From positions 1 through 43,186 of the forward strand of contig NZ_NHOA01000016.1 of assembly GCF_002727125.1 (NCBI RefSeq): a DNA stretch of 43,186 bases, given 5' to 3'. The DNA comes from Halorubrum persicum. GTDB taxonomy: Archaea; Halobacteriota; Halobacteria; Halobacteriales; Haloferacaceae. Under the pieces are notes generated by a model. The model saw only the letters and a list, made by a program, of their open reading frames with translations. It did not search any database and had not been told where the DNA came from. Positions 36,108-43,186 of this stretch are shown in pieces. A program made the position numbers and the translations under genes. How positions within the stretch are numbered: the stretch's first letter is position 1; every line of letters begins with the position of its first letter.

Positions 36108-36456
36108 CGGCGGTTGCGTGGCAGTTCAAATTGGGATTGAATGGTGAGATGTGGCGTTTTCTAATAGAGGAAGTCACCCATCAGTTCTGGTGGGGAATGC
36201 TCTCGCATTTGCCCCGTTTTCACCGTGCGGACACGTCGAACGTTTTGAGAAATTCGAAGGAAACTGCTTAAACAATACTGACATCTCGGTCACCGATAGT
36301 GACAAACGAATCTTCCGTACGATGATTTCACAAGGCCGCTGGGCACATACCACCTCAGCGTCCTATCTGCTCTTTGGTGTGACAATCGTTTCATCACACC
36401 TTTATCGAAATATGGAGCCACAGGATATTTATTAGTAGTCTTTGTTATTTACACAC
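36108..36456. other. gene-free spacer with a promoter
   Basis: No gene is supported. The TATA-like ATATTTATTA at 36425-36434 serves the next gene. Two short overlapping plus-strand readings (36038-36271 and 36151-36435) run through the space but show no family features. Confidence 0.4.
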
Positions 36457-37413
36457 ATGGCCCCTAGACTTATATCGGTGACAACATTTCGGATTGCGGA
36501 CACCGACGCAGCGGTGGCCGGGTGCGAGAGTCTCACCTGTAAGCTCGTGGAGGTGGTGACCAATCCCAGCGTTGTTACAGGCCTCATGCTTACCGGACTG
36601 GCAGCGCTGATCGCGCTTTCGTACGTGCGTGATGCGACCGGAAAATGCCGCCGCGAGAAACGACGTGTACTGGACGAACGTGATGCATTCTCGGAGTTTG
36701 CTGATCGCGTGGCAGCGCTCGATCTTGGTTCGGTGCCATCCCTGACCCCGGACTCGGGCGGTCCGGTCAGAAGGTTCCATCGGACGACGGAATCAGGGAA
36801 ACCGGTCAGTATCACGTTACAGCGGGTGATATCAATATACAGGGAGACGGTGATGTCGGTAACGCATTATGAAAGAGAATACGACGAGACGGTATCCGAG
36901 AGCCTTACGGCCGAGCTCGGTCCAGACACGGTAATGTCGCTAGCGGCGAACAAGAACCTCTCGCCACCCGCCCAGAACGCGCTCGTGTCTCGCAGCCGCG
37001 AGGCGGCGGATGCACGTGACTCGCTGGCAGACGCAATCGAGGTGGAATTGGACGCGTTGGCCGACGTTGAGTCGGAGCTGTCCACAATCGATCGGCGTCG
37101 TCGCCGTCTTATATCTCATCTTGATGAGGTCAACGTCGACGAGACTGGTGCAGCCCTCGACATCTGGCACCAGCTTAACGATCTTGAAATCGAGACGGAA
37201 AAGGTGGCTACAGAACGGCAGCGGTCCCTGCGCAACTCGCCGATGCAGATCGATACCGGAATCGTCGATACTGGTGAGATGGCATTTTATGACTATTTAT
37301 ACGGATCCACCGACGGCCCTAGCCACCCCGTCCTGGCACAGATCGCCGATCTGACTGCAGAGATTCGCGACAACCGCGATCACGTCGCCACCCAGATCGC
37401 TAACGGTGACTAA
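36457..37413 (+). CDS. DUF7260-like haloarchaeal protein with one membrane helix
   Basis: Protein of 318 residues. A predicted membrane helix (VVTGLMLTGLAALIALSYV) at about residues 40-60 is followed by a hydrophilic helical region rich in Arg, Asp and Glu, with coiled-coil-like segments (ALADVESELSTIDRRRRRL; LNDLEIETEKVATERQR). The pattern agrees with the haloarchaeal DUF7260 family as far as I can recall; no enzymatic motif is seen. ATG 36457 was chosen over an upstream TTG because the TATA box at 36425-36434 is 23-32 bp before it. It stands between the dehydrogenase and the second recombinase remnant, so it may not belong to the catabolic block. Function unknown. Confidence 0.6.
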   Translation: MAPRLISVTTFRIADTDAAVAGCESLTCKLVEVVTNPSVVTGLMLTGLAALIALSYVRDATGKCRREKRRVLDERDAFSEFADRVAALDLGSVPSLTPDSGGPVRRFHRTTESGKPVSITLQRVISIYRETVMSVTHYEREYDETVSESLTAELGPDTVMSLAANKNLSPPAQNALVSRSREAADARDSLADAIEVELDALADVESELSTIDRRRRRLISHLDEVNVDETGAALDIWHQLNDLEIETEKVATERQRSLRNSPMQIDTGIVDTGEMAFYDYLYGSTDGPSHPVLAQIADLTAEIRDNRDHVATQIANGD

Positions 37414-37429
37414 TGGCACTAGAACCTGT

Positions 37430-38050
37430 AAAATTTCTTTTATTTGAAGGGTCCATCTCTCGAATGTCTTCCGTAGCGACATCGCCGATTTTATTAACCT
37501 TAATATATGGGTGCCGTTCCCACATCTCCCCCAAATTACCGAGATATTGAGCCGCGACGACACCCGAACGCGTGAACGAGGACCTCACTCATCCCACGGC
37601 AGCCGCCGTGTGGAGCAAGGTGATCGTGTTTCGGACGGCCGATGCCAATCTCTGCAGCCTCAAAGCAACGCTGAAGGATTGATCCTGCGCCGTCCGTCAT
37701 GATCGACGGCGGCGAACATCCTTGTCGAGTGCCAACAGGAGGTCCCAAGCATACGCAGCACGTCGCTCGTCAATTGCATCCGACCGCTCTCTGCGGTCGG
37801 CTAGCTATTCCTGCACGAGCCCTGCAAGCGTGCGTTGGTCGAATGACGGGAATACCGGACGGTGTTCGGCCGGTGGTCCCATGAGCTGCTGGTAATCCGC
37901 AGCGGCGCAATTACCGGTTCGAGGAGATCTGCAGCGTCCTACTGTTGTTTTTTCCGATAGACATCGATACTCTCGTCGTCAAACGAGATATTCTCCCAGC
38001 GAACATCACGTCGGCGCGGGTCATCCGGGTTCCGAAGCAACACTTCAACT
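37430..38050 (-). pseudogene. second decayed tyrosine recombinase fragment
   Basis: Minus-strand pieces match the recombinase at 3.3-4.5 kb. LLRNPDDPRRRDVRW and VYRKKQQ (stop follows) correspond to its first catalytic Arg region. LHAP-type segments PKHDHLAPHGGCRG and SEVLVHAFG hold the His-x-x-Arg box, with Cys in place of the usual Arg. YLGNLGEMWERHPYIK keeps the region of the Tyr nucleophile, altered from RYSHIE. DVATE ends the copy. Several frames and stops are needed, so the gene is dead. Its 5' part is cut off by the insertion sequence that ends at 38051. Confidence 0.85.
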
Positions 38051-38051
38051 T

Positions 38052-38623
38052 GTCGTGTTAACTTAAGCATGATTCTACCAGACGGCGTAGGCTTGCAACC
38101 ACCTCTCTGCGGTCGGTGGATCAACGTGGCTGAAACAGTTTGAAAACGAAGGGGTTCATCGTTCTACTTCACTAAATATACATTCGACGGGATTTCTAAA
38201 GCCGTGTTGTTCGACGCGGGAGCTGTAGTTTTCGCGGCGGAGCCCACCGATCAGATCGTCTGCGTCATCGACGAGGAACAGCGTGTCTTCGATATCGTGT
38301 TTCTCAGCCAATTCAGTGAGAAATTCTCGTGCGATCGGGATCGTATATGTCGGAAACAGCCGTGAATGAAGGATTCTATTCGTTTCTGGATCGACGGCAG
38401 CGTACAGCCAGTACTGTTCGTCGTTGATTCGGATCGCTTTCTGATCGACCGCAACGCGATCCGGGCTCTCACCGTCAGCTGGCTGTAGATCGGCTTTCTG
38501 TACCCAGTTGTGAACAGCGACCCGACTTCGATCGACACCCAATTCCTCAAGAAGAATAACTGTATTCGAGAGTGATAAACCAGCAAGATGGTGGCGAATA
38601 CCCTTTTTATAAGCTTGCGGGGT
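38052..38623 (-). pseudogene. C-terminal part of the interrupted IS6-type transposase
   Basis: After the insertion point the minus strand reads HHLAGLSLSNTV, then GVDRSRVAVHNWVQKADLQ, the first Asp in VAVDQKAIR (Glu to Lys after the Asp), the second Asp in FLVDDADDL and Glu in NPVECIFSEVE. The usual end (CLS) lies at about 38060, in another frame. The N-terminal reading frame of this copy continues on the other side of the inserted element. It can no longer make a working transposase. Confidence 0.8.
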
Positions 38624-38631
38624 GTCCGCTC
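38624..38631. repeat. target duplication of the inserted IS, one side
   Basis: GTCCGCTC directly borders the inner element and is repeated at 39330-39337. The 8-bp length is that of IS6-family elements. Confidence 0.8.
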
Positions 38632-39329
38632 CCTCGTGTTCAGATAAGCTGGTTCCATGCGAACGCGAACGATCTGAGCCACTTATTAGCAGTTTCTGCT
38701 CCGGCGTTGCTGAAACAGTTTAAGAAACTGGTAGTTCTCCGTTTTACCTCACGAAAGACACGTTCGACGCTATTCCGATTTCCATGTCGTTCGTATCTGA
38801 AATCGAGGTTGTGTTTGTCACAGGCTCGGTGAAGTGGAACCGCGCCATCAACGAGGAAGATCGCGTCATCTACGTCGTGTCTTTCACAGAGTTCCGCGAA
38901 AAACTGATCTGCGATCACGTTCGTTCTTGTCGGCTCAAGGTTTGTATGGAGTAAATCGTTTGAGTCGGGATCGACGGCGGCGTACAGCCAATATTGTTCA
39001 TCGTCAAGCTGAATCACAGTCTCATCGACCGCAACGTGATTCGGACACCGACCAGATTCCGGCTGTAAATCGGCCTTGTGAACCCAGTTATGAACGGTAG
39101 ATCGAACCCGATCAACACCGAATACCTCAAGAAACGAAACAGTATTCGAAAGAGATAATCCAGCCAGATGGAGCTGAATACTGAGCTTCATCAACAGTTT
39201 CGGTGTTGCTTCTCGCTCCACAAACTCTAAGTTGATCTCGTCTAAACAGCCGCTGAGGCGGTCGTTTTCGGGCATAGATCACTTTGAAAACGCACCGCCT
39301 CAGTTTTCAATCCTTATCTGAACACCGTC
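38632..39329 (-). mobile_element. IS6-type insertion sequence, copy 3, intact
   Basis: The element is 698 bp with 13-bp inverted ends GTGTTCAGATAAG (38636-38648 and the reverse at 39313-39325), set four bases from the ends as defined by the target repeat. The 8-bp duplication GTCCGCTC on both sides proves that it inserted into copy 2, whose gene continues on both sides. It carries one open transposase gene. Confidence 0.9.
38640..39275 (-). CDS. IS6-type DDE transposase
   Basis: Intact gene of 211 residues inside copy 3. The N terminus (MPENDRLSGCLDEINLEF) leads to an HTH part (LAGLSLSNTVSFLEVFGVDR, VHNWVHKADLQ). The catalytic residues are Asp in VAVDETVIQ, Asp in IFLVDGAVPL and Glu in NSVERVFREVKRR. 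This is the only intact transposase in the window and the likely source of the other two. Its stop codon overlaps the inverted end. Confidence 0.92.
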   Translation of the reverse strand: MPENDRLSGCLDEINLEFVEREATPKLLMKLSIQLHLAGLSLSNTVSFLEVFGVDRVRSTVHNWVHKADLQPESGRCPNHVAVDETVIQLDDEQYWLYAAVDPDSNDLLHTNLEPTRTNVIADQFFAELCERHDVDDAIFLVDGAVPLHRACDKHNLDFRYERHGNRNSVERVFREVKRRTTSFLNCFSNAGAETANKWLRSFAFAWNQLI

Positions 39330-39550
39330 GTCCGCTCTCGCTCCACAAATTCCAAGTCGATCCACTCGGTAGACTCGCTGAGGCGGTTAGATTCGGACAT
39401 GGAACATTCGAACCACCGACCGCCCCTTTCTTAACTTAACACCGCGCTGTTTGTCATAAACTAAGCGATTCGTGAGTCTCCTGTATTGACCACAACCGGG
39501 TTGAAATATATCAAGTTCTGATGATTTCAACGGAGTCACAGCAGCACACC

Positions 39551-40357
39551 TCATACGATTCCCAATCCGTTTGCCAGCGCAAGGCTAGCGATGGCTGCTA
39601 ATCCGCCCGATATTACTCCAGCCTTGAGGCTCTGGCGGCGAAGATGACTGCCGAACTTATCGAATCCCTGATCGGAAAGCGTCAGCGGCGTCTCGTCACT
39701 TCCACCGAGCACGGGGGTGCCCTGCTCAAACGTGACTTCCCCACGGACGGCCAACTTTTCGCCGTCAAGGACAGCTCTCGCCTCGAAGTACCCATTGTCC
39801 GGACTTTCACCAACGGCGTCTGCATCGAAGACATCGTCCATATCGGCAATAGGGATGAAAGCCCGGTGTTCGTCTAACTGAATGTATTGCGACATCCAAC
39901 TCAGCTTCGACAGCGGCGTCGATACCTGCCACTCCGGAGACACCGTCGTGACATCGCTGCTGTTGTGGGCCTTGGCCAACCAATCTGTGTCGATACGGAT
40001 TTCGTCTCGCCCGTCGTCGACAGTGAACGTGCCCGACTCCACCCCAGAGGCGTACGTGATCAAATTCGATCTTTCGTCACCGTAATTATGACTCTCGTGC
40101 TCCGTAAGCCGCCACACGTACGCGCCAATCGGATGCTCCTCACCAATCGGCAGGGACTTGCCCAGTGGCGGTGATTTCTTTACCTTCACCGTCCCCTCAA
40201 TAGCGACTGTCTCGCCGCCGACAAGCGTCGGTGGACGTTCCTCATCGGCTGTCGACACTGACCGGTAGAGCATGCTGGCAGTGAACGCTCGGGAACCAAA
40301 CCACAAGCAGCCGGCAAGCAGAACTAATCCGATGGTAGTTCTCACCACCTCGACCAT
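39551..40357 (-). CDS. membrane protein resembling the GIDE domain family
   Basis: Protein of 268 residues. A membrane helix (TTIGLVLLAGCLWFGSRAF) begins near residue 8 and a second (LKAGVISGGLAAIASLALANG) ends the protein. The domain between carries GGETVAIEGTVKVK, PIGAYVWRLTEHE and GEVTFEQGTPVLGG, which resembles the beta-rich GIDE region of MUL1/MULAN-like proteins. No RING or enzymatic motif is visible. A TATA box TGTATATAAA at 40381-40390 (minus strand) is 24-33 bp before ATG 40357, so the transcript is leaderless. It is downstream of the PadR gene, which may control it. Function unknown. Confidence 0.7.
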   Translation of the reverse strand: MVEVVRTTIGLVLLAGCLWFGSRAFTASMLYRSVSTADEERPPTLVGGETVAIEGTVKVKKSPPLGKSLPIGEEHPIGAYVWRLTEHESHNYGDERSNLITYASGVESGTFTVDDGRDEIRIDTDWLAKAHNSSDVTTVSPEWQVSTPLSKLSWMSQYIQLDEHRAFIPIADMDDVFDADAVGESPDNGYFEARAVLDGEKLAVRGEVTFEQGTPVLGGSDETPLTLSDQGFDKFGSHLRRQSLKAGVISGGLAAIASLALANGLGIV

Positions 40358-40429
40358 ACTCTTAGCATCGCGCGAACGTCTTTATATACAACGAGAAGTC
40401 CACCAGAGTAAGTCTGTGTGGCTTGATTC

Positions 40430-40711
40430 TCAGTTGTTGTGGTCAATATAGTCGGCTTCCCATTCAGCCCGAGCCTTGATCTCTCTGGTACCTCGACGGG
40501 TAGTGGTGTACTCGTTGGTTCGTCGATCGCGCTGACTTTTTTCGACAAGTCCCTTCTCAACGAGTGTGTCGAGATTTGGATAGAGCCGACCATGGTGGAT
40601 CTCCTTTTCATAGTAGTCCTCAAGCTCGTCTTTGATCGCGAGCCCATGTGGGTCATCAAGGCCGGCAATTACGTACAGCAGGTCCCGCTGAAAGCCAGTG
40701 AGGTCATACAT
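40430..40711 (-). CDS. PadR-family transcriptional regulator
   Basis: Small winged-helix protein of 93 residues. The segments FQRDLLYVIAGLDDPHGLAIKDELE and HGRLYPNLDTLVEKGLVEK are typical of PadR proteins, and the wing is RTNEYTTTRRG. Members often repress adjacent membrane or stress genes. The likely targets are the GIDE-like gene directly downstream and itself. The start is ATG 40711. The C terminus is short and lacks the long dimer helices of larger members. Confidence 0.88.
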   Translation of the reverse strand: MYDLTGFQRDLLYVIAGLDDPHGLAIKDELEDYYEKEIHHGRLYPNLDTLVEKGLVEKSQRDRRTNEYTTTRRGTREIKARAEWEADYIDHNN

Positions 40712-40845
40712 ATCACAATATTCGTATTCAAGTTTTGAAATACTACTGATCTGGCTTTGTTGAAATCATTCGCAATTGATAGTTTCGCACCCTCAATCGC
40801 TCAGTACAGGTGATGTACGTATCGTACAGTTCAGAGATATATTTC

Positions 40846-41268
40846 TCAGTCGTGGGTTTGTACCGAGTCTGATCTGTTCTTACCCCTTCTAAAGTGGCGA
40901 ACTCCATACTCCGTTCCACCTGCGACAAGAGCCAGTGCGACCACGATGATCCATCCAGTCATATACCAACCGAACGGTGTGGGATCAACGGGAGTTGGAG
41001 TAACAGGTGGGGCAACATACACAGACCATGTTCCATACGCCGAGACAGTGAGTGCCCCTGCAACGATGAAAGACGGGGTGACGAGCCGCTTCGTAATCAG
41101 AAGCAGAGTCGGTATCGCTCCGAGCAACACAGCGCCGATACCGTTGTAGACGAGGAACAAATCAACGCGCGTCGTGAAACCGAACCGTATCCAAAGCATC
41201 CCTGCGATAGAGAGATGCAGAAGACCACCAAACAGAGCGAGGCCAAATAGGCGACCCCGGAAGGGCAT
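40846..41268 (-). CDS. small membrane protein with four helices, unknown
   Basis: Protein of 140 residues with four predicted membrane helices, at about residues 8-26, 38-58, 66-84 and 102-121, and a charged C-terminal tail (HFRRGKNRSDS). No catalytic motif is visible and I do not recognise the family. It starts from ATG 41268, divergent from the histone-fold gene at 41421. Confidence 0.7.
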   Translation of the reverse strand: MPFRGRLFGLALFGGLLHLSIAGMLWIRFGFTTRVDLFLVYNGIGAVLLGAIPTLLLITKRLVTPSFIVAGALTVSAYGTWSVYVAPPVTPTPVDPTPFGWYMTGWIIVVALALVAGGTEYGVRHFRRGKNRSDSVQTHD

Positions 41269-41350
41269 ACCCTAACAGACCACCTCAGCTATCAAGTAAT
41301 CTCCCCTCAAGGAGCGTAATCGAGAACGCAAAAAGAGCGGCTCTAACTCT

Positions 41351-41394
41351 GGAGATCGTCCCGATCTCCGCCTGAGAACTTCGAACCTTTATAT
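41351..41394 (+). promoter_or_regulatory. 8-bp-arm dyad and TATA box before the histone-fold gene
   Basis: GGAGATCG-TCC-CGATCTCC is a perfect inverted repeat at 41351-41369. TTTATATAG at 41386-41394 lies 27-35 bp before ATG 41421. The dyad is between two divergent genes and could be an operator for both or a hairpin in a leader. Confidence 0.5.
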
Positions 41395-41420
41395 AGTGGA
41401 CAGGAGAACTCTGCGATGGA

Positions 41421-41588
41421 ATGTCTGACCTAATCGTCAAAGCAGCCGTGAAGGACGCACTCTCGGATCACAACGTCTCGGCGGATTTCTACGATGCCCT
41501 TAACGAGGAGGTCGCCGAACTGCTCGACGACGCTGCGGAGCGTGCTGAGACCAACGGCCGGAAGACGGTCCAGCCTCGCGACCTGTAG
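41421..41588 (+). CDS. histone-fold-like small protein (55 residues)
   Basis: Too short for most gene callers. The product resembles a single histone-fold chain: an N-terminal helix (SDLIVKAAVKDALSD), a long central helix (SADFYDALNEEVAELLDDAAERA) and an ending GRKTVQPRDL, which is the classic end of the fold in archaeal histones (GRKTVKAEDI). The acid-rich central helix and short length differ from archaeal histones. Proteins of this type (DUF1931-like) are common in haloarchaea. The gene lies 74 bp before xseA and is co-directional. It could modulate the exonuclease or bind DNA; neither is shown. Confidence 0.75.
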   Translation: MSDLIVKAAVKDALSDHNVSADFYDALNEEVAELLDDAAERAETNGRKTVQPRDL

Positions 41589-41662
41589 ACCGGGGTATCA
41601 CAGCAGATCCGTCTTTCGGACGTAGCTTTTTGAGGTTCTTGTCCAAAAGTTACCAGACGTGT

Positions 41663-42715
41663 ATGGCAGAGGCACCGGATACTGAACGGCAGGCAGTCGA
41701 GCCTGAGTCAGGAGACGTCCTCAGTGTGTCACAGCTGAACGACCGGATCGCATCGGTCGTCCAGGACACGCCTGCTCTCAACGGCGTCCGCTGTATCGGG
41801 GAGGTCACCGACCTCCACCAGAACAGTACGGCGCTCTATTTCACTCTCACTGACGGTGACGCCGAGCTCCCCTGTATGATCTGGGCGAACCGCTACCGGG
41901 ATATGGACGCCGATCTTGAAGACGGCACTGAGGTCATCCTTGAGGGAGATATTGATTACTGGGTCGAAGGTGGGAAAATCGATCTCAAACCATGGGAGGT
42001 GATCGTTGTCGGCGACGGTGACCAAGCAGCTGCCGTTGAGCGACTCCGAAGGGAACTCGACGAGCGTGGCTGGTTCGACGACGAGCAGAAACAGCGTCCG
42101 CCGGCGTTCCCGGAGCGGGTCGGTGTCGTAACTTCACTCCGGGGCGACGCTCGCTACGACATCCAGAGCGCGATCCACGAGCAGGACCCCACCGTCGACA
42201 TCTTGGTGAAGGATGCGACCGTCCAGGGGTCAGAGGCACCGACGTCCATCGCGAACGGGATTCACCATCTCGACCGCTCGGAGGACGTCGACGCGATCAT
42301 CGTCGGCCGTGGTGGCGGGAGCGATTCGAACCTTCAGGCGTTCAACACCGAGCGAGTCGCAGAAGCAATCTTCACCGCGAACACGCCGATTGTGACCGCT
42401 ATCGGCCATACTGACGACCGGCTAATCGCGGATCGGGTAGCGGATATGGCCGCGATCACACCCACAGCGGCCGGCGAGTACATCGCGAAGTCTCGGAATG
42501 AGTTCCTCGCCAGCGAAATCGACCCACTTGAACAACAGCTTGAGGCCGCCTACGAGACCTTTGAGCAGGCGCACGAACACGAACAGGAACTGACCGAGGC
42601 CGTTGAGGAGGCGACCGCTCCTGAGGGGCTGTCGCCGGTCTACTACAAAGCCGCAATCGCCGTGCTACTGGTGCTGTTGCTGTTCATCACCGCACTTTGG
42701 CTAGGGGTGATCTAA
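41663..42715 (+). CDS. xseA: exonuclease VII large subunit with a C-terminal membrane helix
   Basis: Protein of 350 residues, much shorter than the bacterial 400-460. The OB-fold domain covers about 20-125 (VLSVSQLNDRI, IGEVTDLHQNSTALYFTL, CMIWANRY). The catalytic domain contains RVGVVTSLRGDARYDI, the conserved GRGGGSDSNLQAFN and AIGHTDDRLIADRVADMAAITPTAAGEYI. Where bacterial XseA has a long coiled coil and C-terminal domain, this protein has only about 50 helical residues and then a hydrophobic helix (AAIAVLLVLLLFITALWLGVI) at the very end. ATG 41663 was chosen; a start at 41630 would add 11 residues. The small-subunit gene starts 3 bp after its stop. Confidence 0.9.
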   Translation: MAEAPDTERQAVEPESGDVLSVSQLNDRIASVVQDTPALNGVRCIGEVTDLHQNSTALYFTLTDGDAELPCMIWANRYRDMDADLEDGTEVILEGDIDYWVEGGKIDLKPWEVIVVGDGDQAAAVERLRRELDERGWFDDEQKQRPPAFPERVGVVTSLRGDARYDIQSAIHEQDPTVDILVKDATVQGSEAPTSIANGIHHLDRSEDVDAIIVGRGGGSDSNLQAFNTERVAEAIFTANTPIVTAIGHTDDRLIADRVADMAAITPTAAGEYIAKSRNEFLASEIDPLEQQLEAAYETFEQAHEHEQELTEAVEEATAPEGLSPVYYKAAIAVLLVLLLFITALWLGVI

Positions 42716-42718
42716 ATA

Positions 42719-42901
42719 ATGGCGAAAGACCCAGAGATCAACCGTCGGGTCGACCAGGTCGAAGAGATCATCGACCAGCTCGATACGGGTGACGTATCAC
42801 TCGAGAAGGGTGAGGAATTACACAAAGAAGGAAAAGCTCTGTTGAACAAAATCCGTGAACAGCTCAACGAGGATGAGGGAACGATACTGGAGATTGAGTA
42901 G
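42719..42901 (+). CDS. xseB: exonuclease VII small subunit
   Basis: Protein of 60 residues with the XseB helices: VDQVEEIIDQLDTGDVSLEK, then GEELHKEGKALLNKIREQL. The segment L-D-x-G-D-V-S-L is the signature of the family. It follows xseA after 3 bp and forms a two-gene operon. In bacteria several small subunits wrap the large subunit's coiled coil; here that coil is short. Confidence 0.88.
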   Translation: MAKDPEINRRVDQVEEIIDQLDTGDVSLEKGEELHKEGKALLNKIREQLNEDEGTILEIE

Positions 42902-43186
42902 TCACTGAGAGGGTCGGGGCAGTCACCTCAACTGATCAAAAGCCTAGCTTGGGTAATTCCGTCTAGACCCTCTAAGACCAGATGCTATTCTAGCGTTTAT
43001 TGAAGTTTAAATTGGGATTATATCGGATTAATCCTAGTTAACTAACGATTTTCACTTAATTCCTCAGAAGTATCGACCACCGTGCGCCAACACACAGTGT
43101 CGGTGGCCAAATCCACACAAATATGATTACCAGATCGGTGACCATCGAAGAGATTGACGATCTATACTCAGTACCTCACAAAGCAC

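Larger units (their letters stand above)
38051..39446 (-). mobile_element. IS6-type element, copy 2, interrupted by another IS
   Basis: The downstream end is at 38051-38062 (TGTCGTGTTAAC) and the upstream end near 39446 (CGCGGTGTTAAG read on the minus strand). Both resemble the ends of copy 1, GGC..TGTTAAC. The transposase is in two parts: an N-terminal part in 39337-39405 beginning with MSESNRLSESTEWIDLEF, and a C-terminal part at 38052-38623. Between them lies copy 3. The two parts are 80% of a complete gene; the 3' region contains frameshifts. No target duplication was seen at its ends. Confidence 0.75.

Noticed and set aside
36330-36350. CAAGGCCGCTG resembles the right flank of IS copy 1 (18050)
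   Set aside because: Only 11 bp match and half of that is flank rather than element, with no transposase remains next to it.
36151-36435. 94-residue reading in the spacer before the DUF7260-like gene
   Set aside because: It contains the next gene's TATA box at its end and shows no protein family features.

Overview
The window comes from a halophilic archaeon (class Halobacteria), most likely from a plasmid or other secondary replicon. Evidence: strongly acidic predicted proteins, GC-rich third positions, genes with an archaeal TATA box 24-31 bp before the start codon and no room for a leader, twin-arginine lipoprotein signals on both solute-binding proteins, IS6-type halobacterial insertion sequences, and a ParA-type partition gene with its small partner. 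No rRNA, tRNA, CRISPR or Orc1/Cdc6 gene was seen.

Layout. 1-3.0 kb: a small zinc-ribbon protein, a decayed HTH gene, and a parA plus partner operon bracketed by GAATAG/CTATTC repeats. 3.2-4.5 kb: a broken tyrosine recombinase. 4.65-16.9 kb: a GC-rich block for attack on a sulfated glycan: sulfatase, aminotransferase, a complete CUT1 sugar importer (binding protein, two permeases, ATPase), a GH127-type beta-L-arabinofuranosidase, a distant relative of that enzyme, and an IclR regulator. 17.4-18.1 kb: an IS6-type element with a nonsense mutation and an intact target duplication. 18.3-36.1 kb: sugar-acid catabolism: UlaG-like lactonase, three different enolase-superfamily dehydratases, a second CUT1 importer, a uronate/aldose dehydrogenase of the SDR family, a D-2-hydroxyacid dehydrogenase, a DapA-family dehydratase/aldolase, an IclR regulator, a mannonate dehydratase-like protein and a 2-oxoglutarate semialdehyde dehydrogenase. 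36.4-39.4 kb: a DUF7260-like membrane protein, a second decayed recombinase facing the first, and an IS nested within another IS. 39.5-42.9 kb: a GIDE-like membrane protein, a PadR regulator, a four-helix membrane protein, a 55-residue histone-fold protein and xseAB (exonuclease VII) whose large subunit ends in a membrane helix.

How it may work together: sulfate ester and L-arabinofuranosyl groups are removed, the sugars enter by two ABC importers, are oxidised to aldonic or aldaric acids (SDR dehydrogenase, UlaG-like lactonase), dehydrated by several dehydratases, and converted through the DapA-family enzyme and the semialdehyde dehydrogenase to 2-oxoglutarate. This is the non-phosphorylating Weimberg/oxidative uronate logic. 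Perfect dyads lie directly upstream of TATA boxes at several of these promoters and are candidate operators for the two IclR proteins. The whole 33-kb catabolic block is framed by two inverted, decayed recombinase genes.
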